A stretch of DNA of 64,000 bases from Mesaphorura yosii (Eukaryota; Arthropoda; Collembola; Poduromorpha; Tullbergiidae): NCBI GenBank assembly GCA_009869945.1, contig WIXG01000158.1, positions 1 through 64,000 of the forward strand, in the 5' to 3' direction. Below, piece after piece: positions 24,618 to 36,903 of this stretch; positions within the stretch are counted from its first letter, which is position 1; every line of letters starts with the position of its first letter. Below the pieces are notes generated by a model. The model ran no database searches and had not been told where the DNA came from. It saw only the letters and a list, made by a program, of their open reading frames with translations. Both the position numbers and the translations under genes were made by a program.

Positions 24618-27600
24618 ATGGAGAACAAAGACAAGCAGGAGAAGGAGAAGGACAAAAATAGCGAGTCCTCCAAGCCCAAGACGCCCGAGAGCTCCGAAGC
24701 TACTCCTGCGGCGGCGCCCAAGATGGCAAGCCCCACTTCAACAGCCCCGGTACCTCCAAAGGCTGAAAACAAGAATGTTAACGCCAACACCAACGCGACT
24801 CCCGATGCGAAAGCAAAGGCCGCCACCGTGACAGACGCCTCAACAGCGCCAACATCCACGTTAACGTCTGCGCCTACGGCAGCTCCATCATCGACGACCA
24901 CGACAACGACGGCGCCTGCTACTTCCTCTTCGACTTCGGCCGCCGAGAATTCATCTTCTTTGAGCAAAACAACCACGCCCACGACTTCAGCGGCTAATTT
25001 GAATACTGTGACGAGCACCAGCGCCACCGTTTCCGGTCGACCACAGCGTACACCGTCACCGCCAAAGAAGCCCGAGACAGAAACTCCTGCAGCAGTATCA
25101 TCGACATCACACTCAACGTCCAAGACAGCAGATGAAGCAAAAGCTAAAGTTGAGCTACCAAAACCCGATACAGGGTTGAGCCCAGCTGAGATGGAGGCGT
25201 CGAAGTCAAAATCAAAGGATTCCGGCTCTGGGCCCGCTTCCACCTCGGCAGCTGCAGCCACAGAAGCCGATGAAGCTAAAGAAAAAGAAAAAGACGCCGC
25301 CGCAGCTCCAGCAAAAGCAAATGAATCAGCAGTAACTGGCAGGGCGCCGCCGTCTCGAAAAGAAGCCCACGCCGATGGGAAGCCCTCCGAAAGGACAAAG
25401 GCGGAAAAGGAAAGAGAACGAGAACGTGAAAAATCGAAGGCTCCAGAAAAGTCCAGCACGAGCACGGCTGCGGCTCCTCCTTCATCTTCATCGACGACCA
25501 AACGACCGGCGCCTCCGCCCGACCCTCCGACGGCGTCAGAGGTCGCTGCTGCTGCTTCATCCGAATCCGGTTCCGTCGAAGGAGACGGCTCAAGCGCGGG
25601 CGGAAACGACGCCAAACGCAGGAAGATTAGACGCGACTTCAAATTTGAGGGCAGGGAAGCTGCGCCCGCAAATTCTGCACCAGCGGCGGCTTCAGATTCA
25701 AAACCCGCAGTCGCCGAAAATCCTTCGCCCCCGCACCGAATTGCTTACTCGACGAGTACGCGAGGGGTAGTGAAGACATCCACGTCGGCTTCTACCACGC
25801 CGACGGTGAATAGCTCCAAGGTCGGCAAGCCCACGCCTACGCAAGCGCCGCCCACGTCTTCATCTGCGGCTACTCCGACGCCTGTGGCAGTGGCGGCCGT
25901 AATCCCAGCTTCGAAAGGCGGAAGCCAAGGCTCGGAACAAGCAAAAACGGCAACGCTAACGCCTTCGGGTCCGGCCCCTCCGCCTGCAGAAGCAAGTATT
26001 AATACAGTAACCGCGGCGCCAGAAACGGCTCCGCCGAAGAAAGACGCCGAAAAAGCAGAAGAAACGCCTATGGAAGTTGATGAAGGCGTGAACATGAAAG
26101 AGAAGAGAGAGGAGTCCAAGGATAAGGACAAGGATGCTCGAGCCACGCCCACGGTGACTTCCACGCCTGTGGCACCAAGCTCGTCAACAGAAGCCATCGA
26201 TGTCGAAAAGGACAAAGAGAAGGAGCCTCCAAGCAGCTCCACCGCCGTCGGCGGTGAAGGAGGCGGCCTGAAGGTGCCTCCGATCAAGATTGTGCTGAGT
26301 TCCAACTCCAACGTAGGCGGGGGCACTTCTGGCGGCATTGGGCTCTCAGAAGCAGGCGGTGGCGGAGATTCTTCAGCCTCCGCCACTGGCAAAGAAGGAG
26401 GCTCACCAAACTCTGCGTCTTTCCCGTACGTCGTATCGTCGACGACACCTGACAGCAGCAGCAGCACTCCAGCAACGGTGGCGCCACCACCTGCAGTGAC
26501 GATCACGCCGACAACTACGTCCAGCGCCGTTACTGTCACGGTTTCCAGCACGGTGACAACGGCGACGGGTGCGGCTGGAGTCACAAAAACAGAGGCGAGC
26601 GCCGGCGTAGGCAAGAAAGAACCCGCCATCCCCGCCCCAAAAGTGAAGGTGGTCGCAACGTTGGGGCCCGCTGGCGGCACATTCACATATTCTTCGACTA
26701 CCCCCACTGGCACAGGGACCAGCTCCAGCAATGCGACGGAGACGGGAAGCTCCGCCGTGAAGAACGAAGGAAGTCATTCAACACCTGTAACTTTACACGA
26801 GTCGAAGACTGGCCTAAAACCTGAAGAAAGTCTTCCAGTAACCGGCGTTGTGGCCGTCCCCGGCGGCGCCGACAGTGAAATTGTAAACGTGAAGGATGTG
26901 AGCCCAGCAACACTAGCTGCAAAGAAAGCTGTAAAAGAAGAAAAAGAAATCAAAACAGCGACGGCGGTGACGACGACGACAAAGGAGAAGGAAAAGGACG
27001 TCAAAATCAAAGATGAGCCTGCGTCCACGCCAGAATCCAGTTCAGGTCCTCTTCCGGCCGTTGGCGTTTCTGGTGCCGCCACCCCCAATGATTTGGAAAC
27101 CGTCGACAAAAAAACCAAGGAAAAATCACCCGACGCGGGAAGTGTAGCCGCCAAGGTGAAAATCGAGCCCTCCGCGCCTGCAGCTGTGAGTGCAAGTCAA
27201 GTTTCAGACTCCAGTGCGCCGACCCCGGCGGCCACCAACGCCTTGAAGGAAGAAAAGATCGAGAAGGAGAAATTATCTGTCCCGCCACCGCCGAAGAAAG
27301 CGAAGTCTTCCCGTTCTCCTTCGCCTTCACCGTCGTCAGTTACGGTGACTTTGACAGTGTCCTCCAAGGACAAAGATAAAGATAAGGAAAATAAAGAAAA
27401 GGTGGAGGAGAAGAAGGAGAAGGAAGAATCGACTGCGGCGGAGAAAGAAAGACCGGAAAGAAGTCAGAAGGGAGCTTCACCGCCGATTGTTTCCTCCACA
27501 ACGACAACGGTGCTGTTAACTCCCTCCACGACGGCGGCTGCAGCCGTCATTGCAACCGGAGCCCTCACATCCACTTTGACGACCACCACGTCGACCTCGG

Positions 27601-28989
27601 CGTCAACCGAAAACGTGCCGAGAGAAAAACCACATCGAGTCACAAGAAGTTCGCATCGCATCGCCGCCAGCACAGGCGCCGCAGCCGCCTCATCGGGCAA
27701 TGGTCAGGCTCCCGCGTCTCCTGCGACCGGATCCCCAAAAATGAGCGCGAGCGCCTCTCCTGGGCAGCCTGAAGCAGTTCCGATGGACACAACACCCGCG
27801 GGTGCAGCGTCTGCGGCGGGCGCTGGTGCTCCGGTCACAGGAGCAGCAGCTGCCTCTGCGAAGGATGCAGTTGACAAAACAGACTCGACCGACTCAACAA
27901 CGGCGCACGTTGAACTCCACCCGCGAAAGAGGAAAATCCGATCCAAGGAACCAGCAACAACCGGCGTCGGCGCGAGCAGTTCGAACAGCAGCACATCGGG
28001 AGACACTAACGAAGCTGCTGCGGGGGTGGGGGCGGGTGGGGCGAGTGCGGGAAACAATCAATCGACGGATCCGCCTGTGATGAGTTGCTTCGAGATGTAC
28101 AAAAGTATTAGAAGACAGGTAAGAATTGATTAATTAATTAAGTGGATTGACAGAAAGGCAGTTGAAGTAACTTCCTTTATTATTGCCTTGCCTATTAGAT
28201 CGAAGCCCGGAGAAAAAATCTGTTTCCGGTCCAGCCGAAGCCGCCACAAGGCTTCAAGGACTACTTGATGAATCGGGCTTCGTACGTGCTGGCTGGAAAT
28301 GCGAACGCCCGCCTCGCCGTTCCGCTCCTCACGACCCCAGCCAATCTTCCGGGGCAGATGAAGGACACTTTTGTGGAGCAGGAGAAGGAGCGGCACAAAC
28401 TGCGGCTGCAGCATCTCGTCGAGAAGGAGAAGCTCGTGCTGAGTGTGGAGCAGGAAATATTGCGTGTGCACGGCCGGGCGGCGAGGGCGCTGTCGAATCA
28501 GGCGCTCCCGTTTTCAGTCTGCACGATTTTGAAGGATCAGGAGGTCAGTTTAAAAAAAATCAACGTATACGTTTTAATTAAATATAAAATTAACCCTTGT
28601 TCTGTCATTATTTTCAGGTTTACAATTTGCTAACGCCTGAGCAAGAAGAAAAGGAGAAGAACGCGAGGTCAAGATACAATGGCCGCCTGTTTCTGTCTTG
28701 GCTCCAGGACGTTGATGACAAATGGGATAAAATTAAAGTGAGGACAACCAATTTGAACCACCGCCAGGTTAATTAACTAATTGCTTGAACTCTTTACTGC
28801 ACTTCAAAGGAAGCCATGCTTCTCCGTCACCACAACGAGGCGGAGTCGCTCGCCGCCGTGCAGCGGATGAATTGGGAGTGGAAACTGAAGGAGTACAACC
28901 TCTGCGAGCCGAAGGCGACCCCCGCGATCGATGACGTCCACGTTCCGATGGTGCACGTGTCCGATGTCTTCGATCTTCTTCCAACTTGA
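24618..28989 (+). CDS. ANKRD11/ANKRD12-type protein: long low-complexity region plus conserved C-terminal domain, no ankyrin repeats
   Basis: Exons 24618-28118, 28199-28543, 28618-28737, 28810-28989; 1381 aa, all phase 0. Residues 1 to about 1155 are low complexity: Ser/Thr/Pro/Ala runs mixed with charged Lys/Glu blocks (KEKEKDKN type) and one basic patch DAKRRKIRRDF that could be a nuclear signal. The last 225 residues are well ordered and match the C-terminal domain of vertebrate ANKRD11/ANKRD12: CFEMYKSIRRQ, FPVQPKPPQGFKDYL, YVLAGNANARLAVP, FLSWLQDVDDKWDKIK and a VPMVHVSDVFDLLP end. Those relatives are nuclear co-regulators that recruit histone deacetylases. Ankyrin repeats, normally near the N-terminus, are absent: an in-frame stop lies upstream of the ATG and no candidate exon is seen in the preceding 1.2 kb. 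AATAAA at 29226 follows. Confidence 0.85.
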
Positions 28990-29817
28990 AGATCACGACC
29001 GGGCCTGAGTCTGGAATCTTGATTCTTCGATTTTAGACTCCTTTGATTCTTCAGAGGACGATTTGAGCGATTTTTATTGGATAAAGCATTTTAAACGTGT
29101 AAATTGTATGTGGGCAATTAATTAAGACCTTGTTAAAATATAACCCTGTTATGAATTTATAAGTTTACTGACAGTTAATCGGGCTGTTTAATTATAATGG
29201 CTAATTTGCTAATTGGTGTCTGATAAATAAATGCGTCGTGTTTAGTAGTGATATCCTGTCGTGATTTGGCTGCACCTGCGTTTAATTTCTGCGATGGCGA
29301 AGAAAGTGAGGAGCGGAAAAACAACCCATTCTCATTGTTTGCGTTGTTCTCGGTCGGATCTCACTTTGCCTTGCCTGCCTTGCTATTTGACGCTTCTGCT
29401 TCCCTTTGAATTTGAATCTCAGTTGAGTCTCTTCTTCTGTCAGTCGTGTTCTCAATTTTCTCCTTCGGTCCCGTTCTGTTTCATAATTTTGTGCTTAAAA
29501 TTTTTCCTCATTACCACCGATTGAAAGTTTACTCTATTGCTCTATGAAGACAAATTCGTAAACACTTTGATAATAACAATCACTCCGTGACACCAAAACT
29601 CGTGAGAACGAACAAAGTGCGGCTAAACTGAAATGGAATTGAAAAGTGATTAGCCCTCCACTGTGCTGTGAATTCCGAATGGACCAGGTGATAAGGAATT
29701 GGAACTCCATACAGCATATTTGATCAGGTAAGTTTCTCAGAGTCTCAGATGCAATTTTCTTCAGCAAACTGCAGTGATTTTCTGTTTTCATAGCAAATAT
29801 CGACGTAAAAGACGGAA
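28990..29817. other. Spacer between the ANKRD11/12-like gene and HIRA
   Basis: Contains AATAAA at 29226-29231 for the upstream gene and, at its right end, a HIRA 5' UTR intron from 29728 (GATCAG|GTAAGT) to 29793 (TTTTCATAG). The HIRA ATG follows 25 bases after that acceptor. No further gene seen. Confidence 0.55.
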
Positions 29818-32800
29818 ATGCGGCTCCTGAAGCCTTCGTGGGTGAATCATGAGGACAACCCGATCTTCTCCGTCGACATCCACCCCGACGGGACCCGATT
29901 CGCTACGGGTGGCCAAGGGCAGGACTCCGCCGGAAGAATCGTCATCTGGAACATGGCGCCAGTGCTCAAGCATCGCGCCCAGAATAAGAGCAATGGCAAC
30001 AACGGAACCGCGACGAGCGATCCGCCAAAAATCCTGTGTCAGTTGGATCACCACAACGCCTGCGTCAACTGCGTGCGGTGGAGTCACTCGGGCAAGTACC
30101 TCGCGTCAGGCGGAGACGACAAGGCCATCATGATCTGGAAACTCTTCTCCAAAAACCGGCCAACGCTGATGGTCGCGAATGCGTTTGGTAAACCGACGTA
30201 CGAAACTTGGAAACCCATCTCGGATCTCAGGAATCATCGAGGCGACATTCTGCACTTGTCGTGGTCACCAGAAGATAAGTACTTGGCGTCCGCATCGGTG
30301 GACAACAAAGTCATCATTTGGGATGCGCAGCAGTTTCCGCTCGTCGTTCATGAACTCAACGGGCACACAAGTCTGGTCAAAGGTAAGTTTTTGGCGTGGT
30401 CGAAGGTCGACCGATTCTTGACATCAATTAATGCTTAAGCTAATTATTATGATTATTGATCGAAGGAGTGACGTGGGATCCGATCGGGAAATACCTCGCC
30501 ACACAGTCGGACGACAAAACCCTGAAAATATGGCGGAGCTCCGACTGGCAGCTGGAGCGGGTAATTTCCGAGCCATTTCAGGAATGCGCCGGAACGACGC
30601 ACGTCCTGCGGCTTGACTGGTCCCCCGACGGACAGTACCTCGTCTCGGCGCACGCCATGAACAAAGGCGGACCCACGGCGCAAATCATCGACCGAGAAGA
30701 GTGGAAGACTGACAAAGACTTTGTCGGGCACCGGAAGGCCGTCGTGTGTGTGCGATTCAACCCGAACATCCTGCTCAAAGCCAACCGCTACTGCGTCGTA
30801 GCCCTGGGCTCGAGGGACCGCTCCGTCTCCGTCTGGTCGACGGCGCTCCAACGCCCTCTACTTGTCGTGTCCGACCTCTTTAAGAATTCCGTCATGGACG
30901 TTTCCTGGTCGTCATGCGGCAAGATTCTGATGGCCTGCTCGTGGGACGGCACGGCGGCGGCTGCAGTGTTCAGGAGTTCGGAGATTGGGGATGCGCTGAG
31001 CACCGAAGAGAAACTAAATCTGTACCAGAAAACGTACGGGGCCCAAACGGGCGCAATGGCGATGAAGGCGAACAGCGTCGTGCAGAATCTCGACGTGTTT
31101 CTGGCGATGAAGAACGAAGCAAACAAATCTCAGGTGCAGGCAGAAACGCCACCGCAGTCGCAGGCGCATACGGTCAAAAAATCCCCCGAGCGAGCGGTGG
31201 CCGAGTCCGAATCGCAATCGCAGCAGGAGCTGATCGCGAGGGGTCCGACGGATAAGCAAATCGAAACACGGACTTCAGACGGGAAACGGCGAATCACTCC
31301 AAAATTCCTGCTACCTTCGACGACGTCGGACGGCTTCGAAGGGAGTGCCAGCAACGAGTCGAATTCCAATCACTTTGGGAGTATTGACGTCGATAAAAAA
31401 GAGTCGACTCCGGTGAGCCTGAGGGACAAAATGATCTCAAACATCTCGGAGGTCAAAATTCCCAACGCAGGCGCCGAAGAAAATGCGAATGCAAATTCTG
31501 GTACAAATGAGGCCAATTCACAGATTACAAACGGCTCGAGCGTTACGCCAAAAACCGAAGAAAAGGAAGCTGAAGCAGGGCCTTCGAGTTCCATGCCGCC
31601 AAACGTGGCAAATTCAAATTGTGAGCTTGGCGGCGTGAGCGTGAGTGAAGTTGAAGCCAAAGAAGACAGCAGCGATAAGCCACCGGTACTTGAAAGAATT
31701 GGGAGCATTGAAATCGCGAGCGTGCCAAAAACACCAGGTGTGACTTTGCCGTCGCTGGCGAAGGAGCAGGAGATGGTGCCCAGACCCAAAAGCCCGACCC
31801 CGGGCCCCAGTTCGGCGTGCCACCTTCAGTCCCAGGCTGCTGCTTATTCTACTGCTACTGCCGCTACGGTGATCGGAGTAAAGAGAAAGCTGTTGGCATC
31901 CATGCCTGCCTTGCCGGAAGAGAAGGAAATGAAGCCACCGACGAAACTCCCGAAAAAGGGCAAAGCATCGACGGTGGCGACGACGGCTCCTTCGGGTTCT
32001 ACTCCTTCAGCTAATCAAGGCTCTTCAAGCTCCAGTTTGCCGACGCTGACTCCTGGCCCAGGCACTGGCATTGGTGGTGGCCTGGGATTGGTCAACGGTT
32101 ACGGTGGCCCCTCTCCATTGGCGTCGTTGTCAGCGGCCCCGGAATCGCCTTCAAAGTCTTCGAAAGGGCCAGGCGCTGGCGTGCGGTCACCCCGTCTAAG
32201 CCCGATGAAGTCCGAAGCCCACCTCCTCCGCATGGTGCGGACAAAGAAGGAGTTCTGCTACGTGCTCGAGGCGGAGAACGCTCCTAGCAGCCTGAAAGGC
32301 GCATTTCTCCTGCGATGCCGACACGACGCCAAGTCGCTGAACGGGCTCGAATGGAGCATCTGCACGCCGTACCCAATCTGCCACATCACCGGTGACTCCC
32401 TGCGCGTCATCGCGCTGACAGAAGACTCCAGCGCCCACGTCCTAGACCTGAAGGGCCGCTACGTGCTTCCTCCGCTGATCCTCCACGCCTACCCGAGCAA
32501 AATATTCCACCACGGGCCGTACCTCCTCGTCGTCACCGTCCGGGCGACGTTGCACATGTGGAACGTCCACACAAAGAAGTGCGTGCTGAAAGCGGAGTCG
32601 ATCGCGCCCCTTCTCGACCAGTGCGCCTCGCTGGACCAAAGCAGCAGCAGGGGTCTGCCCACGCTGGAGGTGGCGCAGATGAACGTGACGGGTCTAGGCA
32701 GTCCGATCGTCATCCTCACGAATGGGAAGGCGTTCCACTTCAATGCGGACATGCAGGCGTGGATGAGTTACGTCGACCCGGGCACCGGCGCCGGAGGGGC

Positions 32801-33299
32801 AGGGAGTCTGGAGCTCCGGCCGCTCTGCACATGGCAGCACCCGAGCAATAACAAACTGACTTACTCCGAGGCGAGGAACCTGAAGAAGGCGGAGCCGTAC
32901 GTCGTCACACAGGCGAAACTCAAGCTAGCTACGGCGACGGAGCTCCAAATACCCGACGCCGTGCGGATGTCGCTCGTGGGCCTCGCCAAGGCGCTGGCGA
33001 CTCACGGCGCGACGAAGGAGCTCCGCCAGCTCTGCGAAGATTTGATGGGGCCAACTCACTCTTGCGTGCCGGCGGGGGAAACGGCGCTCGCGCCCGGCTC
33101 GGCGGTGTGGAACCCGAAAATTGTTGGGGTGCCCAAACGAGAAATATTGCGCGACATTTTAAAATCCCTTGTCCAGGATCTCGAGTGGCAGGATTTCTAT
33201 GCCGAATTTAACGACACTCTCACCGAATTCGAAGAACGCCAGAAACTGAGCCAGAGCGAGAGCCACGCCGACGGCGGCGGCCAGGCGCCTGATTCTTAA
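29818..33299 (+). CDS. HIRA: HIRA, histone H3.3 chaperone subunit
   Basis: Exons 29818-30382 and 30466-33299; 1132 aa, in phase. Residues 1 to about 360 form WD40 repeats (SVDIHPDGTRFATGG, WSHSGKYLASGGDD, HLSWSPEDKYLASAS, DWSPDGQYLVSAHAM). The HIRA B motif, which in the family binds ASF1, is at about 453-467 (QIETRTSDGKRRITP). A Ser/Pro/Glu-rich linker of about 300 residues follows, then the conserved Hira C-terminal domain (about 768-1090: MKSEAHLLRMVRTKKEFCYV, GRYVLPPLILHAYPSKIFHHG), which contacts CABIN1. HIRA deposits H3.3 independently of replication. The start matches the family's MRLLKPSWVNH. The length is slightly above human (1017), mostly from the linker. Almost all of it lies in one 2.8-kb exon. 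AATAAA at 33579 follows. Confidence 0.96.
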
Positions 33300-33578
33300 A
33301 CTGAATCCGATTCGGCGACCGCGACTATCTCAAAGACATTTTAGGTATTAAACGCGACGACGCGAAGCTCAAACTTGGGACGTTTTAACTGACAAAGTTA
33401 ATTTTAGCCTAATTAACCTGTTTTGTACGTGCAACGTATGTGTTTTCTATTTAATCTTTAATGTTCTTCATTATTTAATGAAGATCGTACGAATTTCAAG
33501 GATAAGAGTACAAATTCGTGTATGTGAAATTGTGTATTGTTGAGTTAATTATTGACATTGTCATTGACTCAAGTTGGC

Positions 33579-33584
33579 AATAAA
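33579..33584 (+). promoter_or_regulatory. Polyadenylation signal AATAAA for HIRA
   Basis: AATAAA 280 bp after the HIRA stop, on the coding strand. Confidence 0.6.
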
Positions 33585-34005
33585 TAAGCACTGCTCCTGG
33601 TTTTAATCAATTTTGAAAGTCAAGCGTCCTCCAATCTCTTCCAGCGTTCCGTTTGATTCGGGAGATTTGCAAAGAGAAACGCATTTTGTTGCTTGCATTT
33701 ATTTATGAGTGAGAAGTCAACGCGCTTGCACTCGAAGTACGACTACTGGGAATTTATTTTATATCTCTTTTTCATCTGTCGGCTTTTTTTGTCTTACTCG
33801 CAATATTTTTGTCGGAGGTTTGCCCTACAAACTAAAAAATTACAAAGACCTACTGGTTTTGCCCAATTTTGATCATTTTCGTCGATCTTGAAAACTTCAG
33901 CATTTCGGTAAGTTTTCTATCATGATTGCTTGCTTACTCAATTAATTACAGTAATAATTCTTCTATTCTACGGCTTGTTATTCTTTACAATCTTAAGAAT
34001 CAAGA
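33585..34005. other. Spacer between HIRA and FBXO22
   Basis: Contains the FBXO22 5' UTR intron: donor TTTCG|GTAAGT at 33908 and acceptor ATCTTAAG ending 33997, eight bases before the ATG. Nothing else is recognised. Confidence 0.5.
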
Positions 34006-35677
34006 ATGCAATCAGACACCGACAATGAAAGTTACGCCGCGACCAACGCAAAATTAAGGAAGATTAGCATGAACATTAATGCTTCTGCGTGCTCCTCAGA
34101 AGAATCAGCAGCTGGAGGCGCCAAACCGGCCAAAACCGAGTTCAACGCCGAGAATCCACAGGCAGACACATTTTCTTCGCCGTGGATGGGCCAGTACGCC
34201 ATCGTCAAGGCCATTCTCCAGCTTCTGCCACTGAAGGACCTCCTCTCCGCCTCCAGTGTATGCCAATTTTGGTCCCAAGTGGGAAAGTTTGTTCGCGAAA
34301 AGCGCCGAAATCTCCCCACCACCATTTTGTGGCACCCTTACTACGAGCAAGGGCGAACTCGAGAGGCTGTCGAGTACTTTAACGATGTACAGATCAGTGA
34401 CGAAGTCAATCAATTCATGGACAACGCTGATCCGTCCTTCATCGATGTACTCGCCTCTGATTTGTCGGATGAGCAATACAAAGAATGGGAAACGTGTTTC
34501 AGGAGGGATTTTGATCAGCAGTTTTCTGTGACGCAAATGATTGTACTTTTCGCGACCAAATCCTTCGCCGACTACATTCAGACCCGAAGTAAGTTAAGTT
34601 TATCGCTGATCGCATCGGATGGGAAAGCAGCTGATCTTGACTCTTCAAATTTTAGAAAATCGGTTTAGCTCAAAGAAGACTGCACAGCACGCGTTATTCG
34701 GCTCCTCCATTCCGAAAACCGTCCCCTGCGTTTGTGCGTTCGGCTGCGGGCTGGCGTTCACGATGCCACCACCGAATTCGGGCATCGTCTATGAAATGGA
34801 GAGAACCGAGCTTCCAATGATTACTGGGCTCCTGATTCCGAAGGCTGCAGGACTGAGGACGCGGGTAGTGTCTTTTGATAAGTCCGTGGCCAATCTGTAT
34901 AAGCGAAGGGTAAGAAATCGACGAATAAAAAATTCGGATGGGGCACGAGCATGAAGAGCAACCAGGTTTCAAGATTATCAGGATCTGTGTTTTATTGATA
35001 GAATTCTGTGACATCCGAGAATTGCAAGGAAATTCTTGGAATTTCTTCGGCGGAGAACGTGAAAGGTTTCATTTTCCTGGACGCGAACTCCGGACCGTAT
35101 ACAACTCCGTTCATGGACGCAGCCTTCCATTACGTCAAGTAAGCCTTAATTTGTCTAATTAACGCCTTTAGTCACTGACACTGAATTCTTCACTTGCAGG
35201 GACAATCCGACCGTTTGCTTCGCGGGAGGCAACGTTTTCTTCACGCAGACGAGCCTCAGGGACGAAGAAATGAGCAAGCAGCTCGGATTCGGGGTTCTGA
35301 TCTGCGATGACAATGACTCCACCGTGAAAGTGGGGACGGTGGGGCTGTTCGAGCCTGGAATCACTCCAGAGAACGAAGAGAAGCTCAAGAAATTCCAGGC
35401 GCTGCTCGAAGAAGACGCGCGGGCGCAAAGTTTCGCGTTCATGTTTGCTTGCAACGGGCGTGGAGCGTACATGCACGAGAAGGAGCACGTCGAAGTCAGC
35501 CTGTTTAGGAAATTTTACCCGAACACGCCAATCGTCGGGATCTTTACAAACGGAGAGCTGGCGCACGAATACTTGCACGGGGATGAGCCGCCACCGCCTC
35601 CGAAGAACAGAGGGAGTCTCGAGTACACTTTTTCGACCATTTTCATGTTCGTTTCTTACAAGCACGAGCACGCGTAA
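34006..35677 (+). CDS. FBXO22: FBXO22, F-box and FIST-domain ubiquitin ligase receptor
   Basis: Exons 34006-34588, 34656-34909, 35002-35138, 35200-35677; 483 aa, in phase. An N-terminal acidic/Ser region of about 55 residues precedes an F-box (about 60-105: LLPLKDLLSASSVCQFWSQVG), which in the family binds SKP1. The rest is FIST-like: VPCVCAFGCGLAF, NVKGFIFLDANSG, CFAGGNVFFTQ, AFMFACNGRGAYMHEKEHVE, and PIVGIFTNGELAHEYL with the conserved GIFTNGE. Human FBXO22 (403 aa) is the substrate receptor of an SCF ligase targeting KDM4 demethylases and other nuclear proteins. This copy is longer mainly at the N-terminus and has a Pro run (PPPPPK) near the end. It is tandem with HIRA and convergent with DLK. 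Confidence 0.93.
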
Positions 35678-36903
35678 TTTTAAATACACGCGTGCGCATA
35701 AACTCTTCAGATTTCTTTTTCTTGAATGCCGCAGTTTACAGCTGGATTTTATTTTTTTTTACTTTCCAAGTCTACAGAGCACAAAAAGCCGCCGAGCAGG
35801 AATTTCCTCGGGCTTTTACACTATCAGAATAACAACACTGATAAACAGATTCAATCAGGGCGAAGATTCTTATTGTAAACAGTTTTCAATTATCAGCGGC
35901 TTCACCGAAATTCAAACTAAAAGTTACGTTGCGAGCAAAAACGCGCAAAAACGAGTGAGAACATTTACAAATTGCTTGGCTGGTCTTTTTTTTACTGCTA
36001 AATGCTAATTAATTTTGCCAATCGCTTTGCTCTTTTTGTGGTATTTAAAGTTTCAACCAGTTTGGAAGGATTTCAAGTCAATCTTAACAGCAGCTGCGAA
36101 AATTACAAGTCAGCTTTACATTGGAATCCAAAAAATGGATTTTCATTTTGGGGACACGCGAATAAAATTCTAAACTAAAAAAATATAAATTACACAGCGA
36201 ATTTGCGTAATTACAATTCTCAAATTCGCTATTTTTCGCTATGCGAGTAAAGTAAAATATTTGCACATGCATGTCGCAATTAACGATAGCCGACAATTAA
36301 CTTAACAATAAATTCTAAATTACATCACTGATCACTGCTTACTGCTCCCAACCGCCGGACAGCCAGTTTGTACTTCAGCTTGGCAAATTCGGAAATTCTC
36401 ACGTCCAAGTATGCAAATTTTCGCGATTTTACTTACAGTCGCAATTTCTATAAGCACGTAATTAGGAAAAAAAAGGCCTAATTGCCTGATTGTAACAAAA
36501 GATTGACTGGCTAGGAACAAATTCTACAGTGCGAGTAATTGAAATAGCCGGTTGGCACAAAGTGCCAGATTAATAGGATAAGGCGCAAAGAAGCCCGTCA
36601 GCGTATGCCACATTAATCGTTGTTTAAACCGGGACAAAATTAGAGAAAAATAAGCTAAAAGTTCGTAAACGTAATTTTATTATTAAAAAAAACAGAAAAT
36701 GTACACTTTTAGCTGGGTAATAGAAATAGCCGGTGTACAGAAAAAGTGAGATTTATATTTATAGTGTACAGAATTTTAACTCAATTGTACAGTGTAACTC
36801 CATTTTACAAAATTACACTTGAAAATTAATCCTCATTGCAAAATATCAATTGATTACGCTAATAGCGTGAATTATGCATTATGCAATTAAGCGTCAGCGT
36901 CTG
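35678..36903. other. Convergent 3' region of FBXO22 (+) and the DLK kinase (-)
   Basis: No coding sequence. A plus-strand AATAAA at 36161-36166 may end FBXO22, about 480 bp after its stop. A minus-strand AATAAA (36676-36681 as TTTATT) may end the kinase transcript, about 225 bp after its stop. The region is AT-rich throughout. Confidence 0.45.

Noticed and set aside
24512..25642. 376-residue antisense open frame opposite the ANKRD11/12-like gene, and similar ones at 25745-26731 and 26774-27154
   Set aside because: They are mirrors of Ser/Thr/Ala/Pro-rich codons, which rarely give antisense stops. There is no start context, splice chain or family match, and the sense strand ends in a conserved domain.
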